Under the pieces are notes generated by a model. The model was not told the origin of the DNA, searched no databases, and saw nothing but the letters and a program-made list of their open reading frames with translations. A DNA stretch of 64,000 nt. Origin: Carettochelys insculpta (Eukaryota; Chordata; Testudines; Carettochelyidae). Of this stretch, positions 35,111 to 46,713 are shown piece after piece. The position numbers and the translations under genes were made by a program. Location of the stretch: assembly GCF_033958435.1 (NCBI RefSeq), contig NC_134138.1:183514798-183578797 (forward strand), in the 5' to 3' direction. Within the stretch, counting starts at the first letter, position 1; every line of letters starts with the position of its first letter.

Positions 35111-35767
35111 TCAAACCTGATATCGCTTATTACAGTATCTCTCTGCCATTCTGCCAACCGCATACTGTCTGTGAATCTTGTTGGCTGCAACCACTATCTG
35201 AGAGACCTTTTCACAGGTGAGGGAAGTCTTACAGTGTGACAGCTGGAATTGTGAATGTAAGCCAGGAAGTACTGCAGGCATCTGAGATGAAATTTTGCCC
35301 CAGGGGTAGGTATATGCATGAATGAAACAAACACGCCGAGCAAATGAAATAAATTCTTCACAAAGATGTGTGGACTGTGAAGGGTCTTGTGTGTTTGCTC
35401 CAGAATCTGTGTCTGGATGTCTGGAGTGGAAGCGCATGGGGAATGTGGTGTCCAGCCAAACCAGCTCATGTTCTGTTCTCTGTACAGGGACAAGCTGGGT
35501 TTGCTCCAGACTGACTATACACCCATGTTGCCGTTGAGCACGTATTGTCAGTTGTATGTCCCTGACTCTTTTCTGCTGGGGTGGTGGGTGTCTTACCAGA
35601 ATGTTGTTAAGAAGAAGGCACAGATGTGCCTTCTTTTCACATGGGGATGCCATTATAACCCCCAGCAACTTTATAAATCCCCTGGAAGCAGTGGTAATGC
35701 CAAAAACAAAGGCTTGTCCTGCATATGCCCAGCAACATATACAAACATCAGGTACCATCTGTGGCAA
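35111..35767 (-). other. unassigned 218-codon open frame
   Basis: This is the longest uninterrupted frame outside recognised repeats. It begins MPQMVPDVCICCWAYAGQAF and ends MAERYCNKRYQV. I recognise no domain, no clear signal peptide and no coiled coil. The composition is Cys/His/Gln rich without an obvious metal-binding spacing. There is no convincing promoter or splice context. The + strand is also open for 159 codons over 35387-35866, which weakens the coding case. It may be part of an unrecognised transposon, a decayed exon set, or chance. Confidence 0.2.
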
Positions 35768-36028
35768 GAAAGATGGGAATATGGCGAAACACCTCCTTTA
35801 GGTGTACAGAGGTTAGCTAAAAATGCTCAGGAAAGATACCAAAGAATTTCCCTGAATAGGCTTTAAAAAAATTCAGGGAACAAGAGTTCCGAGGGACCTT
35901 TTTGAATTTCCTCTGCTTCAGATTCAGAAAGTATACCATTATCCAAGGAGGAGGAGGACTTAGGCTAAATGTAACTGTTTGCTTTTTGTCTGTGCTGAAC
36001 TTTATTCCACTTAGAACAATGACTACTA

Positions 36029-36065
36029 GGAGGGAGGGAGGGAGGGAGAGGGAGAGAGAGAGAGA
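36029..36065. repeat. (GGGA)n/(GA)n simple repeat
   Basis: Five GGGA-like units passing into GA repeats. Confidence 0.9.
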
Positions 36066-39000
36066 TTTAGAGTAATAAGAATCTGAGTGGGCATGCATAT
36101 GCCTGTGCTTTCTACTTTCATAAATTTTGCAGGGGCTGATCACATCATAAGCAGAACAGGAGAAAGAGGGAAGTAACTCAGGTAGCCCCGCTCTCCCTCC
36201 TCCTGTGACACTTTGGGATTCTGTCCCTGCACTTCTGGACCCTTTTTTAACCCTGTTTCAGCTCTGGATAGAAGGAAGGGAAAGTGGATGAGGAATAACG
36301 TCCATGTCATTTTCTTCTGCTTTATTTGTTTCATTGGGTGGCACTGTGGGGCTGCCAAGGAAGTAGCGCCAGGGGCCTATGGTACCATGGTTACCTGTGG
36401 AACACAAGATCCTGGCTCCAAAATGTCCACCATGACCCTGATACAAAGGAAAGAAGGATATTGTCTGGAAACTGATAAATGGACAGCTGGCGGTTCTCAG
36501 GACTCCTGAGATATACAAGAGTGTCCTGATCACAGTGTGGACAGCTCAGGGAGCGGAACTCCTCAGCAATTTGCACAGCTCCTGCTGTGGGGCTTTAACT
36601 GGTGGAGAGAAGGCGGCCAGAAGTTCCCTGAGGTTTATCGCTGTACCAGTTCTACTGGCTGGAGCACCCAAGACCCCTGTGATTCAACCTCCTGATGGTT
36701 CCAATCCACATCAGTGGCTCCAGACTGAATTTCCAATGTCCTGGGCATTTCTGGTGCAGGTCAGAAACCTGTTTTATAACTGCAGTTGCAGCAAGGTTGC
36801 ATGAGGGGATGGGCAAAAGCACACTTTTCCCCTTTGACACATTTAGACAAGCAAGCTGAGCATAGGATGCAGAATCTGTTCTGCTTTTTCAACCCTTCTT
36901 GGGGACTAATTAGGGGGGGAAAATAAGGTAATAGCTAGCACAAATGCCTTAAAAAAGCCAGTAAGCCCACACTAAAAAACAGAGCTAAGGGTGGAAAAAG
37001 ACCAACAAAAAGAAGAAAAAATAATGAGGCCATGGACTAGCTACATGGGGCAAGACTCTGAGCTTGCTATACCTTTGCAGGCTAAAAATATTTGGGGCAG
37101 GTGGGTAGGAGGGGAAGGAAAGTCAGCCTAGCCAGAGAAAAACATCTGACTCTGCCTACTGCAGAGTGAGGACTGTTGAAGAACTCATCACTACAGAATT
37201 TATGGATCACCCCCTGCCGTGAGACTGTTTAGGAGGATGTTTATGTCTTCAGTTTCTAAAGAGTTAAAGGAAAGTCCTTGTTAGCTGCTAAAAATCCATC
37301 TGAGTTGATGAAAATATTCTTAACACATTTTTTGTGATGACTGACAAGCTTTTTCTTCTGACTTCAAAGGAAAAAAATGGGTAATGTTTCACTTTTCAGT
37401 TTGAACTGCTCCATTGCTAGGACTATATATCATAACTAATTCTATCAAGATTTGCTGGTTTTACCCAAAAGCCTTAGGATTCTAAAAATAACTCATTATG
37501 TACGTGCCTAAAGTACAGATGGGTTAAACAGGGCCTTTCTGGGGAGAAGCATGGACAGTTCTCTTCACTTTTACTTTCTTATTCTGTTTAATTTAAGCCA
37601 CCAGTTATTCTTCCATCCACTTTAGAAAACTGTAAGCACCCAAATAAAAATAAAGAATAATTGCATGTCCTGGACTGGATCATTAAGTCAGGTCCTCCCA
37701 CATGCAGAAGAGACTCTTAGGGGATACATAAAGTGTATGGAATTATTAGGGTGAAGACATTTAAAAAAACAGGGAGGATGTTTGTAATCTCCTCGCTTGC
37801 ATTTATTCCTTAAATACTTAACACATGAGATTGAGTCTACATATAAGTCTACGAGTCTACATATAAAGGATGTCCCACAGCTATCTACCCAGGTTCATAT
37901 ACTAAACCCTATCTATCCAGGTTCATATACTGAACCCATTTCTACTATCTGAGCACTCAAGAACACAACATTTGCCCTTGCAAACAAATCAGTAACTTTG
38001 TCAGCAGCAAGGTGCGGCCTTCACAATTGTCTCAGTTGTCATTAGCAGCGTTGTTGAAATTCTAATTTAGCATGCAGACGGGAAAGGCGCGTATGACTTT
38101 GGGCAGGTTTGCATCTAACACCAACATGTCTAAAAAGAAGGTTCCTCAGCTGAAAAGCATGCCACATGCTGCACTCTTGATACCTTAGGAATGAATTTTA
38201 GTATTTATCATTAAAATAGTTTTATTATGTGAGATAATACATAACTTTATAAAGGGTTTGGAACATTCCAGGCTTTGTCCTGGTGCAAAGTGATATGACA
38301 TAGTGCAATGAAACCACTGACTTTTCTCCACCAGTAGGCAGGCATCTATCTGTCATGGGCCAAAAGTGGAGCATGACACTGGAAGGAAACACAGCAAGGC
38401 ATTCAGAGGGTGCTCCATTACAGTTCATTCCTTGAGCAGTTTCTGCCTGTATCCCCGGCCCTTCAGGTGGGGCCAGACACACTTTTCCCCACTCATAGGC
38501 CTGTGGTGCACTAATAAATCCCACGGGCTCTTCAGTCAACGCTTGGGACTAGAAGCAGAGGCAAACCCATGGAGCATGGGTAACTGGGTGGTTGTGGAGG
38601 CAAGTGGCTCTTTTCTATTAACTCCCTTCACTGCCTCCTCAACTGGCATCAATTGCAGAATACTCTGCCAGCACAAAGTCTTCCTTTGACTTGTCTTCCA
38701 CAGCAAGATGACCTTTAATCTGGATTGGCTGACCTGCCACAGAGTTCAATCCCCAGGGCCTACTAGGGCTTGCATGGCTTGGAAGGCCCTATATGCTTTG
38801 CTGGTTCAGACACTTAGCAGGCAGAGACACAACAATAGACTGTCAGCGTAGGGGAAGAGAAGAGGATTACACAGTATTTATAGGGATAAGAAAAAAAAAC
38901 ATGAGAAATCATGCTTCATTAGAAATATGTTACTCAGATTAGCTAAACTTTGCATTCTTAACTCAACCAATTCCTTGTTGGACATTGTTTCATAAAACAA

Positions 39001-39756
39001 AGCACCCCTCCTTTATATTTCCGTATTTATGAGACAAATGAGGATAAACTGGAGCTGTAGAGGGGGATGGAAAGAAATCTTAACCAATATGTGACCTTAG
39101 CAGATGTAATCCAATCTGATTTCCACTGCTTTAGCTTACGGATGCTTATGCAACTACATAGCACAGCAACTAAGAGACAAAACAATGGAAGTTTTAAAGC
39201 TTTATTTATTGCTGGTTCTCAAAACATTCAATCGCCCTCATGCTTCAACTGCCAAATATAAATTGGAGAGTTTAAAAAAAAAGTGCTCTTCAGGGGAGCA
39301 TTAGAGCTCTATAGAGAGGTGTTAGCTCAAAGAGATGGAGCATCTGGCCAGAAACCAACTTGTCTATGAATCCAGACCAAGTGGACACATATGGATAGCT
39401 TTTAGAAAATCATAAATGGTAACAAGCACAGAAAACTCCCTTCCTTCCATGTCCTGTCTCCTTGTTTGGCATCAGTAATTACGCTGTACTTGCTGCCATT
39501 TACAGATTACAGTAAATTCTGCCAAACTTTACACAATTTTCTTTTAATCTAATCACTTCCTTATTTACTGATGTTTATCTGCAGTTTTTCCTTCTCTTTC
39601 AGATGGATCGCTCTTTGATATTACGCAACATTCCAACAGCACTTTCACCCCTAATTAAGTGCCCAAAAGCAGCACAATATATTCACCCCCTCGTCTTACA
39701 ACACAAGAAAATGTGGCAAATCTCTCCCTAGAGGTTAAAGGCATGTTAAGATTAGT

Positions 39757-39758
<2 letters not shown>

Positions 39759-39801
<43 letters not shown>
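39759..39801. repeat. (AC)n microsatellite
   Basis: About 21 uninterrupted AC units, the longest dinucleotide run in the window. Confidence 0.95.
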
Positions 39802-39804
<3 letters not shown>

Positions 39805-40699
39805 ATGTACAATACAAGATGAAATCATTGCTGGATAGATTCTCTGTACTCTGGTCTACAAAGCGTGGAAAGTAAACCATTACACCATTTAAAATATCTG
39901 TGTTTTTGCCTTCTCTACAAATGAATGGCCAGCTATTAGTTATAAATACAGGCTCAAGTCTTAGTCTTATCTAAAGTAGTTCTGATACATCTCTAAGTTT
40001 CATGGAAATTCTTGATGTAATACCTAATCTGTCCAGTACAAAAGTATGCAGTGATATGTTTGGTATTACCTGTCCAATGCATCTACTCACATAAGGCAGA
40101 CTGCTACTGCTACTCAGAAATCATAAACACAAGTCTCTCACAAAGATGCATTATTTACTTATTATTAAATGAATATTTTGCACCATTGGATTCTAGGATT
40201 TTTCAGCATTTCCATTATGAGTCTTTATTTATAGAATTGTACCTTTATCTTGGCTCTATAAATTAACATCAGTTAATACTTAGCATAGGAACTAATAGAT
40301 TTGAGCCTATATAAATGCTACTCCTGTTCTTTATGGGCCTCTTCCATAAAACTGGAGCAGCACTTTGACAAATTAAAGTTTTCAATGAAATTTTCAATAT
40401 CGATATTTTTTCACTTGCTGAATATCTAATAAAAAAAGTTTGACAAAATTCTATACACTGAAAATGAGGCTGGAAGAGGAAGATAAGAAGGCGATATTGG
40501 TGCCCTCAAAAATCACATGTTCTGGAGTACTCAGCATGAACCATGAGGTCCCAGATTCTTTCCCCAACACCATAAGCTGTACTTGCAATATATGTCGCAC
40601 TTTACAAAAATCACTGAATTATGAACTAACATTAACCGCAACCTACAGATGGGAAACTGCAACCTGGGTCTTGTGTTCACAAGGAACAAAGGTGTGTTC

Positions 40700-40929
40700 T
40701 TAGCTTGTTGAATAGTATCAGAGAGGTAGCCGTGTAAGTCTGTACTCCAACAAAACAAAACAGCAGAAATGTAGCACTTTCAAGACTAGCAAAATGATTT
40801 ATTCAGTGATGAGCTTTCGTGGGACAGATCTGATGAAGTGGGTCTGTCCCACAAAAGCTCATCACCGAATAAATCATTTTACTAGTCTTTAAAGTGCTAC
40901 ATTTCTGCTGTTTTGTTTTTTTAGCTTGT
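40700..40929. mobile_element. PLE-derived hairpin element 2 with 9-bp target-site duplication
   Basis: TTAGCTTGT occurs at 40700-40708 and 40921-40929. The 212-bp insert starts with a 'cagagaggtagccgtg' head and contains two arms of about 75 bases. The left arm (from 'aacaaaacagcagaaatgta' to 'gctttcgtgggacaga') is the near-perfect reverse complement of the right arm. The loop is about 14 bases (tctgatgaagtggg). The arms match the terminal repeats of the PLE at 42848-44378. No coding sequence. Confidence 0.88.
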
Positions 40930-40984
40930 GTTAGCTAAACCACATTAACTGGCTGGAGGTAAAATCTTAGTGAAGACAAGGCAG
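40930..40984. other. short unassigned gap
   Basis: Nothing recognised. Confidence 0.5.
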
Positions 40985-41391
40985 CTGTAGTACAGGGCGG
41001 GCCAATCAGTTAGGGACTAAGAGCCATGGATAGAATGCAAAAAGCCACATATTATATATTGTTACCTATCTAGGTAGGTAGGTAGCTGGACGGACGGCTA
41101 TATGGATATATAGATAAAAATAAATATATAATATGTGGCTCAATGCCCTTCCCCTCCCCCTCCCCCGCTCTAACTCAGAGCCCTCCATCTCCCCCAGAGC
41201 CATGCACCTCCAGCCCACCCACTCTTACTTGATGCTGGCAACTCACTGAAGTTGTCACTGCCACCATGCACTTCTCCCACAGAGCAGCAGACAGCAATCC
41301 CAGTGAGCGGCTCTGAGGAGGAGCCACACTTAATGGCTCAAAGAGCCGCATGTGGCTCAAGAGCCACAGCCTGGCCTCCCCTGCTGTAGTG
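40985..41391. mobile_element. hAT MITE with 8-bp TSD (CTGTAGTA/G)
   Basis: CTGTAGTA at 40985-40992 and CTGTAGTG at 41384-41391 flank CAGGGCGGGCCA...TGGCCTCCCCTG. The interior includes 'agagccgcatgtggctcaag', like the hAT arms at 30.6 and 34.5 kb. It contains an AT-rich inner stretch (41047-41135) and no coding frame. Confidence 0.87.
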
Positions 41392-41603
41392 TTAACACAG
41401 ATTAACAACACGAGGCAAGCACTCAGGTTTACATTGATCTGCAAACACATGTGAAAACTAGAAACTTGATTTCCAGAATTAGAATCCATGTCCTCAGACT
41501 GCTAGGCTGATTCCTAATCCATGAGATGTTAATATCAGCCATATTGTTAAGGAGAGAAACAAGAACAAATATAAGAGTCAGATACAGAACAACAGATCTG
41601 ACT
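41392..41603. other. unassigned DNA
   Basis: Nothing recognised. Confidence 0.5.
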
Positions 41604-41951
41604 ATACAGAACAGGCATCAGCAACCCCTGGCACAGGTGCCAAAAGCAGCACATGAGCCGATATTCATCGGTATATGAGGCAGGAGCTCAGCCCTTGCCC
41701 CTTCTCTCCCATGCAACCAGGAGTTTGCTCAAAGCCGTGCTGCCTGTGGATGAACAAAAGACCAGCTAATACGACCAACCACTACCCACATGTTAAAGTT
41801 CCGCAGCTTAATTTATTTATTAATGAAGCTGATGTAAGTAGGACTATCAGTGATGTTAAAAATTATCACCAGCACTCAGACCGTACATTGAGGTCAGAAG
41901 GTCAAATTTCAGCACTCTGCCTCAGAAAGGTTGCTGATTCCTGATATAGAA
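41604..41951. mobile_element. second hAT MITE with 8-bp TSD (ATACAGAA/ATATAGAA)
   Basis: The flanks differ at one of eight positions. The ends are CAGGCATCAGCAACC and the complement of CAGGAATCAGCAACC, a hAT-type inverted repeat matching 14 of 15. The text 'tggcacaggtgccaaaag' next to the left end is typical of an amniote hAT family. An 89-codon frame inside is not a gene. Confidence 0.9.
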
Positions 41952-42837
41952 TATAAATTCCTCCTTTATATCCAATCTGCTTAGGAGCAATGTGCTGAAA
42001 TCTACATTCATAAGTGATTTCATTTCCTTAACGTCAGTGAATAACAGACTTTGATAGACTGAGTAAGAAATGAAGGAATTAAAAAAAAATGTGGTGGGAA
42101 GCAAATTCGAGGGTAGCTTGGTCATGACTGAGAATGAGATGCTCTCCTCCCCCAATATCCCTTCTAAAACAGATTATTGCAAAAGATTATATAGCTAGTA
42201 GGCCTATACATTAGAATCAAGTTCTAGGTTATCATTAATTGTCTTGCTACACTTCAACTTATTTAGCCATGCTGATGACAGGGAAAAAATAAAACAAACA
42301 GGCAAACCCCCATGATGCAGTCTGACCATGATGGATGAGCAATGGATTCAATATTTCTGTCTGAAAAGGAGATATACTGGCCAAATGTCAGTTTTCAGTT
42401 GCAGCCCAACAGGAGACAGAGCTGTCAGCTGGTTTCGAAATTGGCTTACTTCTGAAAGTGAAGAATGTGAAGAGATAGACGGAAAATAGCAACCATTTTT
42501 GCCACAACATTCCACAGCCATTTAATTATGCTCCTCTTTCTTCCACACCAGGACAGGAGGTGAAGAAGATGGAATTCTGTATTGGATAACATTCCTGACT
42601 AGTCCATATATCATTTGCACTTCCCCCTTACAAAAGTGTAAAAGAAAATTGAGTGTAAGTTGGTTATTTTTATTCCCCAGTGTGCTATAGTTTTTCACTC
42701 AGTTTCTCACATTCTTTTAAGTTTCAGGTTTGAACAAATCCCATAATGCAAAGGAAACCCCAGCTGAAACTGCCAAGTTTCATGTGGAGACCATGTTAAA
42801 TCAATGAAGATTCACATGGTTTGAAACTCAGAACCAT
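41952..42837. other. unassigned DNA
   Basis: Nothing recognised. Confidence 0.45.
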
Positions 42838-43074
42838 CAATCTGATCAATGAAAACATAAAAGCAGTCCAGTAGCACTTTAAAGACTATCACAATAATTT
42901 ATTAGCCGATGAGCTTTCATGGGACAGACCCACTTCAAATCATAGCCATACCAGAACAGACTCAATATTTAAGGCACAGACAACCAAATATAGTAATCAA
43001 GGTTGACAAATCAAGGTGAGCAAATCAGAGAGTAGAGGGGCAAAAGGAGTGGGTGGGCGCAGCCAAGAATTAGA

Positions 43075-43926
43075 TTAAGCCAAGTATGCAAAAGAACCCC
43101 TATAATGACCTAAAAAATTCTCATCCCAGTTCAAACCATGTGTTAATGTGTTGAATTTGAATATAAAAGAGAATTCAGCAGCCTCTCTTTCCAATCTGTT
43201 GTGAAAATTCCTCTGCAGCAAGACGCAAACTTTCAGGTCATTAACGGAATGGCCCACTCCATTAAGATGCTGGTTGCCTGGTTTGTGGATCAGGAGTGTT
43301 TTTATGTCTGTTTTGTACCCATTAATTCTTTGTCTAAGAGAGTTTGAAGTCTGTCCAATACACAAAGCATCTGGACACTGTTGGCACATGATGGCATATA
43401 TGATGTTAGTTGAGGAACATGAGAATGGGCCCATGATTCTGTGAATAACCTGGTTAGGTCCAGTGATCGTATCTCCAGAACAGATATGTGGACAAAACTG
43501 GCAGCAGGCTTTGTTGCAAGGAAAAGTTCCAGGACTGATGTTCCTGCAGTATAGACTGTGATTGTTGGTGAGAATCCTCATAAGGTTGGGAGGCTGTCTG
43601 TAGGAGAGAACAGGCCTGTCGCCTAGGGCCTTCTGGAGTGTGGCATCCTGATTAAGGATAGGTTGTAGGTCTTTAATAAGCTGTGTTGCAGTGGCTTGAG
43701 TTGGGGGCTGTAGGTAATGACCTGTGGTGTTCTGTTCTTGGCTTTTTTGGGCCCATCTTGGAGTAGCTGGTCTCTGGGTATTCATCTGGCCCTGTTGATT
43801 TGTTTTTTTATTTCTCCTGGTAGGTAATTCAGGTTTATGAATATTGGTAAAGATCTTGTAGTTTTCAGTCTCTGTCAGTTGGATCAAAGCAAATGCGATT
43901 GTACCTAAGGGCCTGACTGTAAACAA
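43075..43926 (-). pseudogene. PLE GIY-YIG endonuclease fragment
   Basis: The 283-codon frame has a linker in its first 90 residues. KALGDRPVLSYRQPPNLMRI follows at about 99-118, with a Cys cluster (C137, C141, C142, C145, C149) as in PLE proteins upstream of the nuclease. The GIY-YIG domain spans about 173-250: NIIYAIMCQQCP, then LCIGQTSNSLRQR, HLNGVGHSVNDLKV, and LEREAAEFSFIF with the candidate catalytic Glu. The family YIG tyrosine is Cys here (residue 189), while the two other copies keep MYIGQT. In PLEs the nuclease nicks target DNA for reverse transcription. The apparent start Met lies in the reverse-transcriptase frame overlap and is not a true start. Confidence 0.85.
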
Positions 43927-44065
43927 CAGATCTAGTTATGTGTGCAGGATGGAACCTAGAAGCATGTAGGTAAGTATAGCGATTGGTGGGTTTCCAGCAG
44001 AGTGTGGTACCAATCACGCCATCCTTGATTTGTACTGTAGTGTCCAGGAAATCTCTCTCTCGCAT
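43865..44065 (-). pseudogene. PLE reverse-transcriptase C-terminal (thumb) fragment
   Basis: MRERDFLDTTVQIKDGVIGT then TLCWKPTNRYTYLHASRFHP and the SQALRYNRIC block match the PLE reverse-transcriptase thumb (FLDTTV, L-x-x-KPT-x-R-x-x-YLH, HP). The polymerase active-site motifs are not present upstream. A frameshift around 43870-43926 separates it from the GIY-YIG frame, which would be continuous with it in an intact element. Confidence 0.8.
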
Positions 44066-44388
44066 GGAGTAGTCAAGGCATAAGTTGCTGGTAGGGTGCA
44101 GATTGTTAAAGTTTCTGTTGAATCCTCCTAGAGTCTCTATGGCATGGGGTATTTGCTCACCTTGATAATATTGTTCTGATTTGTCAGCCTTGATTACTAT
44201 CTTTGGTTCTGTGTGCCTTAAATATTGAGTCTGTTCTCATATGGCTATGATTAGAAGAAGTGGGTCTGTCCCACGAAAGCTCATCACCTAATAAATTATT
44301 TTGTTAGTCTTTAAAGTGCTACTGGAATACTTTTTTGTTTTCATAGTATATAGACTAGCACAGCTATCCCTCTGTTACCAATCTGATC

Positions 44389-45202
44389 TAGTTTGCTTGG
44401 AAGTTGGTCCAGGTTTGCCTGAAATTCTCCCAAGCCAAGCAACTAAAGGAGACAAAAACCTGCTTTAAAACTACTGACATAAATCCAACATATGATAGAA
44501 GGCTGCACGGTAGCAAAGGAGATGTCTACCTACTGTCTTTAGGTAATGGAGAATAATTAAAGAACTGTGATTTACTTCTATAATTCTTCTGGAAAGGATT
44601 CCGTCAAAGGGAATTATAATTTTGTCTTGAGTCCATGTCAACAATGTTTTTAAAAATGTTACAGTTTTTCAGTTTTACAAGATAGTGTTTCTAAGTTAAA
44701 GAACTTGATTTGGATAAGACCCCTGACTGATTTCTCAATGATATTAAAAAAGGCCTTTAACTTCCTTTTTTGTACTGAGTCTATCCTGCTCTAGATGAAA
44801 AACCTCGTGGCAGATTCTCATGGCAATTGCATTTTTGCAAGTATGATCTTGAGAACTTCTCTCTATTTAGAATCTATGTTTGAACTGCATGCCCTGAACA
44901 CGAAAATGAGAGACTCCGTTTAGAGGGGACAGAATGCCCTTACCATCCTTTACTTCCGCAACGAGTTGGGATTATGTTGTCTTCCCCAAAGGCACTGGTT
45001 ATATAAGGACACCCCTTTCTCCTCCTTCCCCTTACTGTTTAGTAAGTGTAATCTGAATTTTAGACTAGGTGAAATCCTTTCGGATTTATGGGTCACTACA
45101 CAGTATCATTAAACTGGTGCCCCTATGTCCAAAGGCAGGCTGGGGTGGTGGGAGAAGAAATTATTTTTAAATATATCATTGTATAATCGCAACAATACAT
45201 TC
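44389..45202. other. unassigned DNA
   Basis: Nothing recognised. Confidence 0.45.
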
Positions 45203-45440
45203 ACATTTTAAAGCAAATTTTAACTCAAAGTCCTGTAGACTACTTGTAAATTCTGAAACTGATGGCACATATCTGTTAGTTGGCCACTAAATGACTCTTT
45301 CACAGGTTCAATGTTCTGCAAATAGGCCTGCTAGAAGGCTATTTCACTTATAAGTTAACTAGCTCATCTCCAGAAGAAAACTCATCCAGCTGCAGCAGCC
45401 ACAGAATAAAATAAGAAGAGGCAGATGGGTGATTAAGACC
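45203..45440 (+). repeat. unnamed old repeat, copy 2 (uninterrupted)
   Basis: Homologous to 7676-7717 plus about 8083-8300. It lacks the family G MITE and so represents the pre-insertion state. The match fades beyond about 45440. Confidence 0.6.
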
Positions 45441-46713
45441 CAATAGTGCCCCAGAGTTTTAGGTGCCCTATTCAGCTGTGTATGGGTAAGGACAGTCCTG
45501 GGTGAAATGAATGGAGAAAAGGAATAATGTTCTTGGAAGTAAACGTGAATCATAGAGGCAAAATGTAGGGCCGTAGGAGAGAGATGTTTCATTTGGTATT
45601 TGCCCAAACCATCTTTTACCTGAACATGTCCATCTATTCTAACCTTTCCTGAATAGACATTTATTCAACACTGCTGGCCTGATGTTTTTAAAGATGCTGA
45701 ACATGGGCAGTTTACACTGACCTCAAAACTTCATTTGTGTGTATTCTTCACCTTCAAAAAACAAATTTTTTTAGACTCCTCTGAACTTTAATAAAATTAT
45801 GTTCTTTTCAAAATGTACACATTAGCTACATCTCTATACAGATAGATGTTCTACTGTCTAATCCCAATACCAGTCTCCCAGGCTTCAAACAAACACTTAT
45901 AAAACCAGACACTATTGTATGTCTGAGACTGAGGGTAATACTTCTCTCCTCTTGTCCACCCCACTCCTCTAGTCCAAGCTCCATCTTACCCAGAAGATGG
46001 GAAGCTAAGCTTTATTTGACCTACTACACCACACACTCTGACCAGACAAACCAAAAGGGGGTAGTCTTGTTGTTACATAATTGTTACAATTATTATAATG
46101 CACTTGATTCTGATGAGCAGAACCTACTCACTGTGCACTACATACAGTGGTAAACCCGATTCTGACGATGGTCACACCCTGATCTAATATAACACAAGTC
46201 ACTTGCCCCCTCACACACCACAACCCACACAGATCCACCTCTCTGGTGTTCACACACTCTGGATACAAAACAGGAAGATGGAATGAACACCTCCCCTAGG
46301 CAATGGCTTCTGCATTGTCAAAACATGAGCCTGGACTCTGGAAAATTTAAATGGAAATTACTTTAGCCCATACTTAAAGTCACACTGAAGTTACATAAGT
46401 CTAAGTGCTGCTGCTGAACATGGATATTTTCCTGAACAGGGACAGCAAATTTATTTTAACAGCTAGTGGCCTCCCATGTGTTAAAACACAACCATACCAA
46501 CGTGATAGCGGCTCTCTTTTGAAAGGTAGTATGTGCAGACAGCACAGCATGAGGAAAACAGAAGAGATTCATTATGAGAAATGTGCAGGAAAACATGTAA
46601 GCATTTTACCAACTGCTAAAGATGATAGACACAAACACTTTGGATAAGTAAAATAAGGACTCAGATAGCCGTGAGATAATTATAATTTGCAATCCCTGGT
46701 GGGTGTTCTACCA
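45441..46713. other. unassigned DNA
   Basis: Nothing recognised. An 82-codon minus-strand frame at 45359-45607 overlaps the old repeat and has no domain. Confidence 0.4.

Larger units (their letters stand above)
35768..40699. other. unassigned DNA
   Basis: No gene identified. The frames at 36213-36576 and 38225-38689 occur on both strands and lack family signatures. 37843-37935 contains short direct repeats ('gagtctacatataa' twice; 'ctatc.a.ccaggttcatata' twice). The rest is ordinary AT-rich sequence with simple repeats listed separately. Confidence 0.35.
42838..44388 (-). mobile_element. Penelope-like element copy 1, 10-bp TSD, inverted terminal repeats
   Basis: CAATCTGATC occurs at 42838-42847 and 44379-44388. 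The 1,531-bp insert encodes on the minus strand the end of a reverse transcriptase and a GIY-YIG endonuclease. Both termini carry the same sequence of about 155 bases in opposite orientation. The left end reads 'gcagtccagtagcactttaa'; the right end, complemented, reads 'gtattccagtagcactttaa'. Both run on to 'actcaatatttaaggcaca'. The 5' part of the reverse transcriptase is missing, so this is an internally or 5'-truncated copy. Confidence 0.87.

Noticed and set aside
39759..39801. (AC)n as a regulatory Z-DNA element
   Set aside because: No nearby gene or promoter; a simple microsatellite is sufficient.
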